From the NCBI GenBank assembly GCA_002914805.1, contig JXTB01000017.1, forward strand, positions 1,713,410 to 1,777,409: DNA of 64,000 bases. Direction: 5' to 3'. The position numbers and the translations under genes are program-made. This stretch comes from Parasponia andersonii (taxonomy: Eukaryota; Streptophyta; Magnoliopsida; Rosales; Cannabaceae). The notes under the pieces were generated by a model. The model saw only the letters and a program-made list of their open reading frames with translations. It did not search any database and had not been told where the DNA came from. This document shows positions 37,301 through 48,559 of the stretch, piece by piece (position 1 is the first letter of the stretch; every line of letters begins with the position of its first letter).

Positions 37301-38615
37301 AATTATACTGAGACATTTGCACCAGTAGCTAAAATCAACATAGTTTGTGTGCTCTTGTCTTCAGCTGCAAACTTGGATTGGCTCTTGTAACAATTTGATG
37401 TTAAAAATACTTTTCTACATGGAGAGTGATCTGAAGAGGTTTACATAGATCTTTCACCTAGATGTGTGATACCTGAAAAGCATAATAAAAAAAGTGTGTA
37501 GATTAAAGAAGTCTTTGTATGGGTTAAAGTAATCATTGAGAGCATGGTTCAGAAGTTTCACAAAGTCAATGATAGCATTTGACTACCATCAAAGCAACTC
37601 AGACCATACTTTATTCCTTAAGAAATAACATAGTAAAATTACTGTACTCATTATATATGTAGATGATATAGTAGTCACAAGAGATGACTCTGAAGAAAGA
37701 AAATTGCTATAGAATTACTTCTCTAATGAATTTAAAATGAAAGATCTAGGTCCTCTGAAATATTTCCTTGGGATTGAAGTGTCTTGATCCAATAAAGGAA
37801 TATTTTTATTCCAGAGGAAATATACGCTCGATCTTTTACAAGAAACTGATATGTCATCATGTCAACCAATTGATAAACCTGTGGAAGAAGGTCTAAAGTT
37901 ATGCTTTGACTCCAACTAGGTGCCAATTGATAAAGAGAGATCCCAACGACTTGTAAAGAGATTGATGTATTTAGCACATATAAGACCTGATCTGGTTTAT
38001 GCATTAAGTATTGTTAGTCAATTTATATATAATCTTAGAGAGCAATATATGAATGTAGTCATGCATATTTTAAGATACTTAAAATCCACCCCTGGAAAGG
38101 GAATCCTATTCACAAAAGACTCAGATTTTCAAAGCATAGATACATATACTGATGCTGATTAGGCTAGTGCTATAGATAATAGACGATATACTTCTGGGTA
38201 CTTCACCTTTGTAGGTGGCAATTTAGTAACATGGAGAAGCAAGAAACAAAATGTTGTGGCTTGTTCAAGTGCAGAAGCTAAATTCAGGGGTATGACACTT
38301 GGAATTTGTGAAGCATTATGACTAAGATTACTCTTATAAGATTTGGGCTTTCTTTCCAAACAACCAATCTGGTTGTTCTATGACAATAAGGTAGCATGTG
38401 ACATGACTCATAATCCAGTACAACATGATCGTATAAATCATGTTGAGGTGGATAGATTTTTCATTAAGGAAAAGTTGGATGAAAAAATTGTGGAATTACC
38501 CAAGATCAGATCAAAAGTTCAGTTAGTAGATATCTTCACTAAGGCAGTTCCCTATCGAACATTCTCAAAGCTTTTAGACAAATTGAGTATGTATGATATC
38601 TATGCACTAACTTGA
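34309..38615 (+). pseudogene. copia gag-pol polyprotein, broken
   Basis: Starting at the ATG at 34309, pieces in several frames give: gag (ETNYDI; later EILRNDRVPNLEECYSWIRR near 34870), a zinc-knuckle remnant CSKCNRIRHIKSC at about 35080 (HX3C instead of the usual HX4C), a protease motif DSSTTDHMTF near 35320 with DSS in place of DSG, a GAG-pre-integrase block LWHRRLGHASFNYL near 35725, an integrase core (LRSDNKGEYHS, TYPDTPQQNG), reverse transcriptase with RLVAKGYTQ and the catalytic YVDD at 37656-37667, and an RNase H end with SSAEA. More than a dozen in-frame stops and several frameshifts are present. Confidence 0.9.
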
Positions 38616-38622
38616 GAGGGAA
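38611..38622 (+). other. Polypurine tract of the copia element
   Basis: CTTGAGAGGGAA immediately precedes the 3' LTR, in the form seen in many plant copia elements. Confidence 0.75.
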
Positions 38623-38823
38623 TATTGAGATTTTGTGTAATTTATTTTTCTGATTATTACCTTTTTTGATCGATTGTCTAAGTAAATATGTAATTGTATA
38701 GCCATAAATCTCATAGAACTTTTGGGATTGTATAGGTAGATTATAGGGTTTCTATACCTATATATAGATTATAAATTCATAGACAAAATCAATATAAAAA
38801 AAATACTCTGATTACTCTGTTTA
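38623..38823 (+). repeat. 3' LTR of the copia element
   Basis: Begins TATTGAGATTTTGTG (first TG mutated to TA) and ends ACTCTGTTTA, followed by the TTAAT duplication. It matches the 5' LTR. Confidence 0.9.
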
Positions 38824-39280
38824 TTAATGCCTTCTTTTTTTTTTTTTTTTTATAATGACATTTACTACTTTGAATTATGATTTACAGTATGTTTTTGCAT
38901 CAATTTTAGTCCACGATTTTAGTTTGAAAAATTTTATTATAAAACAGAATCAAAATTGATGAAAACAAATTATTATAGCAAAACGACATTTGATAGCTCA
39001 AGGACAAGGAGGGACCAAGTATGGGATATTTTGAAAGTCTTAGGGGTATTTTTCATAGACCAAGTATAAGACTAACCTTTGGCTTCATCCTTATTATTGT
39101 TGCCATTTTTAGTTATTGCTGTCTTTTACTTTATTATTGTAAGGGTCTTTCGCATTCTGCCTTTTGCTATTGAATAGTATCGTTCATTTAGCTGCATGTT
39201 TCTTTGGTTTAGGCATAATCCTATTATAAGGTTTCTTTTTTTTTTTTGTTTTGATTTTTTTTTTTGGTTTTTTTCGTTGT

Positions 39281-39817
39281 GGTTGCATTTGGTTGGGCAT
39301 AATGAATGGGAATCGAATGGAATGGAATAAGATTCTTGTATTTGGTTCCATCTTTTACTCAATAATTGTCTTTACAATTGCTATTCCCCTAAATGATATA
39401 ATCAGCATTATACTTCTAAGTCAATGTAAAAGTTACTCCATTCATTTGTTATCTCATTTTTCTGATTTTGCCCTTGTCTTATACTGTTCTTCTATCTTCT
39501 AAGTCAATGTAAATGTCATTTATTTGTTTTTGTTTATCCTTAGAAATATTGATTTTTACTATCACAATTAATTACATCTATTCTATCTCAAAAAAAAAAG
39601 TATATTTCTTTTCTCAAAATTATTATCCATTGCTTAAAAAAAAGGTTCATTTCAAAGCTAGGGATATGTTCGTCTAAGTATAATTAATTCTATTACATTC
39701 TAATGTCTCATTCCAAACATCAAACAAATAAAATTATTACCTTTTTTTCTATTCCATTTCTATTCCTATTCCGATTACCATTTTTTTCAATTTCATTATA
39801 GTCAACCAAACGTTACC
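39281..39817. mobile_element. MITE-like element with GTTTGGTTG ends
   Basis: The start GGTTGCATTTGGTTG and the complement of the end (GGTAACGTTTGGTTG) form terminal inverted repeats, continuing into CATAATGAA and TATAATGAA. The interior has repeated GAATGGAAT-type and complementary ATTCCATT-type blocks and no gene. A 3-base TWA duplication is not clear. Probably a PIF/Harbinger or hAT derivative. Confidence 0.55.
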
Positions 39818-39981
39818 TAAAGTCTTGGACTCTATCTTAAAATTGCAATAACTTCTGAAAATTATCATAACCAACATTTATTTTGTTTTATTTTCTTTAA
39901 AGGAGTATGAATGATATGGATAGCCCTGTGTCATACCATGAGTTACCTACTCTTTAGAACTACGTACAAAATAATAAACTG

Positions 39982-40053
39982 AACATAACAATTGTTGCAG
40001 CTGAACTGCGTTTTGTCACAGGCAAACTTCACGAAATCAGGAGGTATAAGGCC
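39982..40053 (+). pseudogene. Orphan C-terminal tail of an LRR receptor kinase
   Basis: The plus-strand frame reads NITIVAAELRFVTGKLHEIR, closely matching the last residues of the RLK2 pseudogene (NITIVAVELCSVRDKLHQIR at 29570-29630). Nothing upstream of it is kinase-like. It is a detached piece of a class XII receptor kinase end, left by deletion, duplication or transposon activity. Confidence 0.75.
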
Positions 40054-40059
40054 CAATAA

Positions 40060-40612
40060 GCATACATACAAATACGACAAGTGTCTGGTCATAGGTTCAG
40101 TCTGGATGATATTCGTATTGACTTTCAATATTGAGGTAAAAAGTATTCGAAAAAATAAAAATAAAAAATGCACTAATTGCTCACAACCATACACACAAAA
40201 ATTTCTCACTTGATGAATAAAATAATGTATTTATCTTATATTTAAGAAACAATAAAATTAGGCTCTAAAAAGAACTTACCTTCTGAGGATGCAATGCTCG
40301 CAGCGGCCAGAGAGGGAGACCCCTCTTTCTTTCTGGTCTCTCCCTCCCCAACTTATTCTCTTCCCTTCTTTACTCTCCTCGTCTTACTCTCTTTCCTCCT
40401 CCTCCTCTTCATTTCTCCTCTATCTCTTCTTAGGAATAGATTTTTTTCTCTTTCAGTTTTTAGTTCTCTAATAAGTCCAGATTTTAGATCTGGTTGTAAT
40501 ACCACATTTGTGTGGATTTTCCGTTTATTAGATCTTGAATATGAGATTTTTTCTTCGATTAGATCTAATTAGACGGTTTAGTTATTTTTTTTTCTTCGAA
40601 CATGGATCTCAA
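40060..40612 (+). other. Spacer with pyrimidine-rich tract
   Basis: Bases 40310-40460 are strongly C/T-rich on the plus strand (CTCTCC and CCTCCTCCTCTTC tracts), followed by TTAGATCTGG-type sequence. This resembles a 5' leader of a gene or retroelement, but no coding region follows. The open frames over it are compositional. Confidence 0.4.
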
Positions 40613-40840
40613 AAAGTATGGGTATCTTACAAACTTTAGTCTTCTCTATTCAAAACATAGTTCAGAAACAGATGAAAGCAATTAATGCTGGTAGCCCTTG
40701 TTACCCTCGATGGTAACCCACATATCTTGTTTCTGGTGTACTTGTGATCCATTTTTTTGTCTTTTCTTTTTGAGGAGTTTGAAATTGTAATTTTTTTTTG
40801 TGTTGTAGCGTGTACTATTATTGAAATTTTTTACTTCCAA
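40613..40840 (+). repeat. 228-base direct repeat, copy 1
   Basis: From AAAGTATGGGTATCTTAC to TTTTTTACTTCCAA, about 93% identical by eye to 41644-41870. It includes a CTCGATGGTAACCCA motif. The two copies enclose about 800 bases with a hairpin and a minisatellite, an arrangement like a small LTR or TRIM element, although the ends are not TG...CA. Confidence 0.8.
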
Positions 40841-40867
40841 CCGTTTTTCAAAAAAAAAAAAAATAAA

Positions 40868-40894
40868 ATTGTTGACAGAGATTTTGTCAACAAT
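40868..40894. repeat. Short perfect hairpin
   Basis: ATTGTTGACA and TGTCAACAAT form a 10-base stem with a 7-base loop just after direct-repeat copy 1. It may be the end of an inserted element. Confidence 0.6.
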
Positions 40895-41353
40895 AAATTT
40901 GGGAAAATTGCAAAATGTGACTTGTGTGTGAAAATGGTTAATTAACTAAAGCAAACAAAGAGACAAGAATTTTATAGTGGTTCAGTCCCAAAAAAGATGA
41001 TCCTACGTCCATTATTTTTTACTATTTTCTGGAGAATTACAAGAGCTCAAAATTACAAGGTGTTGTCCGGAAAAAAAAAGAAAGAGTTTAAAAGATTCTC
41101 CAAAAATTCCCCCAAAGATTAAAAGATCCCAAATTGAAACATCGAACTCTCTTTATATAGGTAAAGATAGCTCAATGTTTCCCAATTGTGAGAATGAGAA
41201 ACTGTATAATCGGGCAATACAATTTGAGTAACAATATAACTGGGTAATCACTTAAACGAGATGATTGGTCGATCTTTAAAGAGAAACTTTTGTTTCTCTT
41301 TCTTTATAAGTTACCCATTTTGACGAAACGTAGTCTAGTTTCATTTTTATTCT

Positions 41354-41510
41354 GGTCGCACTTAATTCGTTCGGAGGAGGTCGCACTAAACTCGTTCGGA
41401 GGGGGTCGCACCAACTTATGCGATGGAAGTGGCACGTAACTCTTTCAGAAGAGGTCGCACTAACTTATGCGGTGGAGGTTGCACGTAACTCTTTCGGAAG
41501 AGGTCGCATG
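41354..41510 (+). repeat. Minisatellite, ~24-25-base unit
   Basis: About seven diverged units of the type GGTCGCACTAACTTATGCG then GTGGA or GGAGGA lie head to tail. Alternate units share either TCGTTCGG/CTTTCGG or TTATGCG, suggesting a higher-order two-unit repeat. An inverted GCGACC occurs just beyond (about 41530). The array is much richer in G, C and CpG than its flanks. Confidence 0.8.
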
Positions 41511-41643
41511 ACGCATTAACTTACTCATGCGACCTGACACTCACTTGGTCAACTTTTCCCTTCATGGTATTGACCAACATATAGGATTTTAGACTGCACA
41601 AAAAAATTAAACAAAATTAGGCTCTAATCCAGAAGGAAATCAG

Positions 41644-41870
41644 AAAGTATGGGTATCTTACAAACTTTAGTCTCCTCTATTCAAAACACAGTTCAGAAAC
41701 AGGTGAAAGCAATTGATGTTGGTAGCCCTTGTTACTCTCGATGGTAACCCAGATATCTTGTTTCTGGTATACTTGTGATCCATTTTTTTGTCTTTTCTCT
41801 TTGAGGAGTTTGAAATTGTAATTTTTTTTGTGTTATAGCGTGTACTATTTTTGAAACTTTTTACTTCCAA
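41644..41870 (+). repeat. 228-base direct repeat, copy 2
   Basis: Partner of 40613-40840. It is preceded and followed by a 28-base direct repeat (TTAGGCTCTAATCCAGAAGG at about 41618 and 41928), so this copy looks like an insertion or a local duplication. Confidence 0.8.
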
Positions 41871-41879
41871 TAATGAAAT

Positions 41880-43350
41880 TATCCAGAAGAGCCCGATTTT
41901 TAAAAAATAAAATAAAATAAAATAAAATTAGGCTCTAATCCAGAAGGAAATCGGGAATTAGACAAGTTCAATCATGTTCCTATTAATTTAGTATTTTGAG
42001 TGAAACAGTTTCCATAGTTTGCATTTTAAATTTATAAATACCAGGAAGCAAACGTGATTATTAACGCAAGAAGATATCTTCGACGTGAATGCCTCGTTGG
42101 TCATGGTGGTAAGAAATTAGCTGAGAAAAAGGTATACTAACCACTCAAGTTCCAAAATTAAATCATTGAAGCAAGTCTATCACACCTACACCTTACACCA
42201 AAACCAATTCTCCAAACGTTAATCTACTCAACTTGAAGACACTAACTATGGATAAAAAAAAAAGTTAACACCGGTATATATACCGAGTTTAATCCGTAAA
42301 CTACACAGACTGACTGATCTTTTTCTAAACAAAGGTTCAGATATTGTAGGATATTTAACGTCGTGTAGGCCCATTGATTCTAATCTTATTACAAGCTAAA
42401 ATCACCTTAGGCTACGTTTGCTAATCCGTAAACGGAATGACTGGAAATGAAATGGAGGAGAATGAAAAATAATAAATAGGAAAAACTATTCATGTATAAG
42501 TAATTGATACGTGAATACATGAATTCCTTATTCTGTTTTCTTTCCGTTGTGCACTAATAAACATGACCTTAAAGTAATGGTCTCCTACCAAAACAGCGGA
42601 TCACTTTCCATCCTTGGTCTAACTTAATTATGATCTTGCAAGTTGTAAAAGGATTGGAAAGTTATGGTTCTTGGATATTTATGAAGATAGATTATTTGGT
42701 GAAATTTGTTAATTTATTTTACGGGACAAAGCCCCAGTCTTTAAGTTCTGCGAGGAGATGAAGCTGTCAATGTGTCATTACTTTGTACTTTCGACTTTTA
42801 TGCTCTATATCTTTCCATCGTATCCCTTGGGCAAAAGACTTGGAGAAAAAAGTTAGCTTTTGCGTGGTCAGGCTATTATTAGTATTAAGTCCATATTCAA
42901 CACGCGGAGACGATAGCAATATAGGATGGAGATTAGAAACCTATAATCCGATCAAATGAATCTATCCAACTAGATACGCAAACATGTATAGAATCGAAAT
43001 AAAAAAGAAATTAAAAAAACTTTTGCGGAGCATCCATGTGCCAGGGAGGTAGGCCTGTTACTTCACTTGCAATCTCTCTCCAAGACGGTCAATTCTAATG
43101 CCACCAACGTGTCAAGTAAGTAAGACTTTGAGAATAAGAAACCGAAGAAAAGAAAGGTGGGCTTGGTGGATGAAAAAGAGAGGAAACAATCTCGAAGGCA
43201 ATATCTGTGAAGTTAATTAGCCAACATTTACTTATAATAACGTCCACCCCTCAACTTTTTAATTTCATGGCACTTTAATATCTACACTCTCTCCCTCAAC
43301 ACTTAGCAGCCGCCTCTTTATTCTGCTACAACACCACCATCCCACCAAAT
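41880..43350. other. Spacer upstream of RLK3
   Basis: AT-rich, with an (AAAAT)n tract near 41905-41928 and a Harbinger-type MITE at 42410-42568. No gene recognised. The last 150 bases probably contained the promoter of the RLK3 pseudogene. Confidence 0.5.
42410..42568. mobile_element. Tourist-like (PIF/Harbinger) MITE
   Basis: The 159-base element starts GGCTACGTTTGCTAATC and its end complements to GGTCATGTTTATTAGTG; pairing continues through ACGGAA motifs. TTA at 42407-42409 and 42569-42571 is the 3-base target duplication typical of PIF/Harbinger elements. Confidence 0.8.
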
Positions 43351-46300
43351 GGAACTTCATTCAAAACCCTACTAATTGCTCTGCTGTTTTGTCTCTGTTC
43401 CTCCGTGTCATTCTTCTCTTCTCTTCTCCATGAGCTTATTATTGAAACGGACCAGTGTCATTGCCAGTGCATTAGGGGATGAAACTGACAAAGTTGCCTC
43501 CTCAAATTTAAAGATTCGATTTCCAATGTCCCGTTTGGAGTCCTGAGCTTGTGGAATGATTCCAATATCAACTTCTGCAACTGGCCTGGAATTGCATGCC
43601 GTCGTCGTCACCGAAGGGTAACATCCTTGAAATTACTAAATTGTATCTTGCAAGGAACCATATCGCCTTACATTGGAAACCTCTCCTTTCTGAGGTTCAT
43701 TAGCCTCAGAAATAACAGATTCTACGGTGAAATCCCTCCGCAAGTTGGTCGTTTGTTCCGACTGCAGCAACTGAATCTTAGTCACAACATGTTGGAAGGT
43801 GAAAAAATCCCAGTCAATTTGAGCTATTGCTCAGAGCTCACTTTGTTAACTCTCAGATCTAACGAACTTAGTGGAGTCATTCCTTTCGAGCTTGGCTCCT
43901 TGGTGAGACTCTCGGTCCTTTATCTCAATGCAAATATGCTGACAGGAGGCATTCCACCTACTCTGGGAAACATTTCATCGCTCAGTCAAATTGCTTTAAC
44001 GTATAACAATCTGGTTGGAAGTATCCCTCCCCAGCTAGGCAGGTTAAAAAGCTTAATTCGTTTTTCACTGGGATCTAATCTTCTGTATGGTACGATTCCT
44101 CCCCTCCCTTTACAATATATCCTCTATGGTTGTTTTCTCGTTGCCAGAGAACCAATTTAATGGTACTCTTCCCCCTAACATTGGTTCAACAATCCCTAAT
44201 ATCATAGAATTTGGCATTTCTAACAATAAATTTTATGGGATAATCCCGGAATCATTTTCCAATACTTCTAAGCTTCAAATATTAGATATGAACGAAAATA
44301 ATTTTGTGGGTCAAGTTCCAACAAGTCTGGGAAGTCTTCCACATCTCACATGGCTTAGTTTGAGTGATAACAATCTAGGAAATTATTCCGAAAATAGCTT
44401 GGATTTTATTTCATCTTTAACAAATTGCAGCATAATGGAAGTCTTTTCCATAGCTGGGAACAACTTTAGAGGTGTTTTACCCTACCATATAGGCAATTTA
44501 TCAACCCAACTCACTGGATTACTGGATTATGTCTTGGAGGCAATCAAATATCTGGAAACATTCCTGAAACGTTAGAAAATCTGGTCAACTTAGCCGTCTT
44601 GGCATTGGAGAATAATCTATTCACAGGTGTCATTCCAACTTCTTTGGGGAAGTTGAGAAATTTGCGATTTTTGTCCATGGAATGGAACACATTATCAGGA
44701 AATTTCCCCTCATCCATAGGAAACCTCACCAAAATTTTAAAACTTCATCTCTCGGATAACAAGTTAGGAGGAGGGATTCCTTTGGATATTGCAAATTGCA
44801 AAAAGCTACAACATCTTGATATTTCAAATAATAGATTGGGTGGAGCCATACCCAATGAGCTTTTTGGTCTTTCCTCATCATCCTTACACATGAACTTGTC
44901 CAGAAATTCATTGACTGGCAGCCTACCTTTAGAAGTGGGGAAGCTATAGAATATTAATGCAGTTGACCTCTCAGAAGACAATTTGACCAATGAAATCCCA
45001 GAAACCATCGGAGGTTGTGAGAGTTTAGAATTCCTTTATCTACAAGGGAATTTATTTCAATCAAGCTCTGGCTTCTCTGAGGTCTTCGATACTTGGATCT
45101 TTCGCGAAATAACTTGACGGGAAAAATTCCGATTGGTTTAGATAAACTTCGTGTTTTGATGTATTTGAATCTTTCTTTCAATGATATAGAAGGAGAAGTA
45201 CCAATCAAAGGTGTCTTTCAGAACACAAGCGCAATATCAGTGGTTGGAAATACTAAACTCTGTGGCGGTATACCAAGATTGGAGCTTCCACCCTGTCCCG
45301 TCAAAGCGTCTAAACAACAACCCAGGAACAGAGGTCTTAAACTAACAATCATAATAGTCTGTGCGACCGCAGTTTTCCTTCTATTTTTGTCTCTGTTTAT
45401 TTTTTATTTGAAGAGGAAATCAAAAAAGGAATAATCTTCTGCGGTTTCAAAGCTAGGCTTTCTTTCCCCTGTTTCATACAAAAGCCTTCATCGGGCTACC
45501 AATGGATTCTCTCCAAGCATGTTGATAGGAACAGGAAGTTTCGGCTCTGTATATAAAGGTATTCTTGATGAGGAACAAAATATAGTTGCTGCAAAGGTTT
45601 TTAATCCTTATCAGAAGGGAGCTTCCAAGAGCTTTATTGCTGAATGCAATGCATTGAGAAATATTCGGCATCGAAATCTTGTTAAGATATTGACATGTTG
45701 CTCTAGCATAGACTATAATGGCAATGAGTTCAAGGATTTGGTCTTTGAGTATATGCGTAATTGGAGCCTGGAGAAGTGGCTTCATCTGGAGACAAATGGT
45801 GATAACCAATTAATGGGTTTAAACCTTTTTCAGAGACTAAATATTGCGATCGATGTGGCTTCTGCAAAATACTATCTTCATGAAGATTGTGACCAAACCA
45901 TTATTCACTGCGACTTAAAGCCTGGCAATGTTCTTCTTGACAATGAAATGGTTGCTCATGTAAGTGATTTCGGATTAGCAAGGTTGGTCTCAGGCACCAC
46001 TGGCTTCTTTGAAGGATAAACTAGCACCATTGGGATGAAGGGGACCGTCGGCTATGCCGCTCCAGGTGACCACTTATCTATTTTTCTTTAATTTCTAGGA
46101 AAATATTGTTGCTAAATGTAGAGAAGTAGTTAGAAATTAGTGAGCACGAAAGAAAAAGGGAAACATCAAGCTAAATCTCATGCATGCGTGGAGATAGAAA
46201 CCAATTAATTTATTATTGTTTTCAATACATTGGTTTAGAGATAAATTGCAGTGAACCAGGATCATATCACAGACATGGGTACTCTTTTACTAGAGATGAT

Positions 46301-47068
46301 ACATTTCTTTTTTCCTGTTGTTGAATGGGAGATGATACATTTCTTTAAGATGCATAAAATATTACGCACTTATAGTTTCTTTCTTTTATTTTATTTTTTC
46401 TTATCTAATAATTTTTAAAATTAAATTTAAAATCTGTAACATACATTTTTCAGCCATGCATGAATAAGTATGCAATAGGTATATCTAGAAGTTATCTTTT
46501 GAGATCGTAATTAGTACATTAATATTCGTTTAGCTCATAGATACGTATAAACATACATACCATGCTTATGAGTTGTAGAGCATGCAATGGATCAAGACAA
46601 GGGGATGTGTATAGGTTTGGGATCCTTCTGATGGAGACGTTCACAAGAAGAAGATCCACAGATGAAATGTTCAAAGATAATTTTAATCTCCATCGCTTCT
46701 CTAAGATGGCGTTGCCAGAAAGACTTGTACAAATAATGGACTCATCTCTTGTCCCTAGAGAAGTTGAAGAAATTACAAGAAGTGGATCATATGGAAGAAG
46801 ATACAACAACAATGGTGGCACAGAGATTACCAAAGAAGAAGGACATGTCAATTTTGAGAACCCAACCCGGATAAGCGTTCATCTGGAAAAGTGCTAGGTT
46901 TCAGTCCTCAACATTGGACTTGCATGTTCAGAGGAATCACTAAATGAAAGAATGAACATGGGAGATGTCATTAAGGAGCTACAACATATTAGAAATGCTT
47001 ATCTGAGCGTTGGGATCCAGAGGCAAAGACAAAGAACCAACAAAAGAATAGGTACTACTACCTCATAA
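43351..47068 (+). pseudogene. LRR receptor-like kinase RLK3, class XII, broken
   Basis: A third class XII receptor kinase. A signal-like segment (LLIALLFCLCSSVSFF) follows the ATG at 43351 after a frame break. The cap with NDSNINFCNWPGIAC, about twenty LRRs in several frames, a cysteine pair, a membrane span (IIIVCATAVFLLFLSLFIFY) and a kinase domain with [17 protein letters not shown] and DFGLAR follow. Frames break near 43500, 44100, 44520 and 45060. Stops occur at 44947 and 45432 and before TSTIGM at about 46018. Exon 2 (from about 46577) has a shifted EYG-equivalent and a stop at 46895. The HCD motif shows it descended from a non-RD kinase. It is more similar in layout to RLK1 than damaged in content, but cannot make a full receptor. 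Confidence 0.9.
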
Positions 47069-48559
47069 TTTTTACTTTCATATTAGCTTCTAAATTTTTC
47101 AGGTTAGCGGAACTTGATGATCAAAACAGAGAACTATAATATATTTTCCTGTCTAAAGCTAATAAACTATGATTTGAATCTACTTCTTTAACTCACCCTA
47201 TTTAGATTTTTTTTCCCTAATGTCTTCAATATTGCAAAAATTGTATTGGCCTTTCTTTCAAATGGTAATTTCTTTTTTACTGCCCTAAAACAGAAAACAA
47301 TGACTGATCACTAATATTCTATTTGAACTGCAGGAACGTGAAGTTTTTTAAGAAGGGAAATCAAATGGAGAAGATTTTCTTTTTAATAAAGTTAAAGTTA
47401 TTGAGAATAAGAATAAAAATTTGGAAAAAGATCAATGCGACTACATATTTTAGATGGAGATGTAGGATGTTCCTCTGATTATAGACTGGCAACTATGGTG
47501 ATGCAGAGTTTAAACTTCTACTTGAAATATTTCAATGTAATCTTGTTTTGATTTATTGTCGATCTACGCTTATGTGGATTGATTTCATGCTTATTCAATC
47601 AAAAATGTATAAAAGAAAAAAAATTCGACTTTAGCTAAGGTATCATTTTTTTTTCCCGGAAATAAAATTTCTTGCCTTGCCTTTCAATGAAGATTCCTCT
47701 CAAGTCTTAACTAAATAATGAAAAATTTGATTATTTTTGTTTTCGTGTTTATTTATATATTAAGAGTGTTAGTGTAATTATTTTGTAGTGTAATTATTTT
47801 TGGTACAGGAGTGTTACCATCATTTTAATACTAAAGCTAATAATCATCAAAGTGATCATCACATGTCTTGTACACATGTGGCAGAGCTACATTGGATTAA
47901 TGGGGCAGACTGGACTTCTTGGAAAAAAAAAATAAGAAAGAAATTAAGTCCTATTGTTTTATAGGAGCGTTGTAGTCCGCGCTTTTGTTGCGGATTTAGT
48001 ATAGAATATTGTATTATATAAATTATTTTTTAGAATTTAATTTTATATTATTTCTAAAAGTTATTAATATTTTACAACGATATGATGATCGTGTAAAATA
48101 TAATCAAATATTGTCTAAAATATTACAAAATATTTTTACGTTATAATAACTTGGCAGTCCAAGTTATAACTTTTGTTTGCTTTTTTTGTTGCTCTTTTTT
48201 ACTGTAATTAGAGAAATAAATATTAGACTAAGAAAAAAAAAATATAATTAAAATTTTTTTGCAAAGAAAAAATTGATAATTTTTTTTTTGTTTAGATAAA
48301 GAGTATTTATTTTTTTTTAAATTTTGGGTATATTAATTACCTTGCTAATTTTTGTTTTGTTAATAGTTCTTCTGATCTGAGGTACAAAAACAAATATGTT
48401 AATAGTTTAATTATGATAAATATATTTTGTTTTTTATTATATTAAGAATAAATTAATAATAATTTTTTTATGATTTTTTTACTTTTCTGCAATTTTTTTG
48501 GGGTCAGGTGTTTTTGGATTCATGGTATAGTTGGCATTATCTCTGTTTCTTAGATGGTT
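47069..48559. other. AT-rich spacer between RLK3 and Helitron
   Basis: No gene recognised. A GC-rich hairpin at 47976-47994 could mark the 3' end of the minus-strand Helitron. The stretch 48000-48500 is very AT-rich. Confidence 0.45.
47976..47994 (-). repeat. GC-rich hairpin, candidate Helitron 3' terminal hairpin
   Basis: TCCGCGCTTTTGTTGCGGA forms a 5-base stem in very AT-rich surroundings, downstream (minus strand) of the Helitron genes where the terminal hairpin is expected. No clean CTRR end follows at the usual ~10 bases (CTAC is found), so this is weak. Confidence 0.25.

Larger units (their letters stand above)
30466..38823 (+). mobile_element. Ty1/copia LTR retrotransposon, decayed, with nested hAT
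   Basis: Two similar LTRs (208 and 201 bases) flank a primer binding site, gag-pol remnants in copia order (gag, protease, integrase, reverse transcriptase, RNase H) and a polypurine tract. TTAAT at 30461-30465 and 38824-38828 is the target duplication. Without the 3.06 kb hAT insertion the element is about 5.3 kb, a normal copia size. The LTRs differ by substitutions and indels, including an expanded TA run in the 5' copy, and all reading frames are broken, so it is old. The integrase-before-RT order and the Met-tRNA-type primer site support the copia assignment; the lineage (Ale/Ivana-like) is a guess. Confidence 0.92.

Noticed and set aside
40289..40572. Ser/Leu/Phe-rich frames
   Set aside because: They are translations of a pyrimidine-rich tract, with no domain and no splice context.
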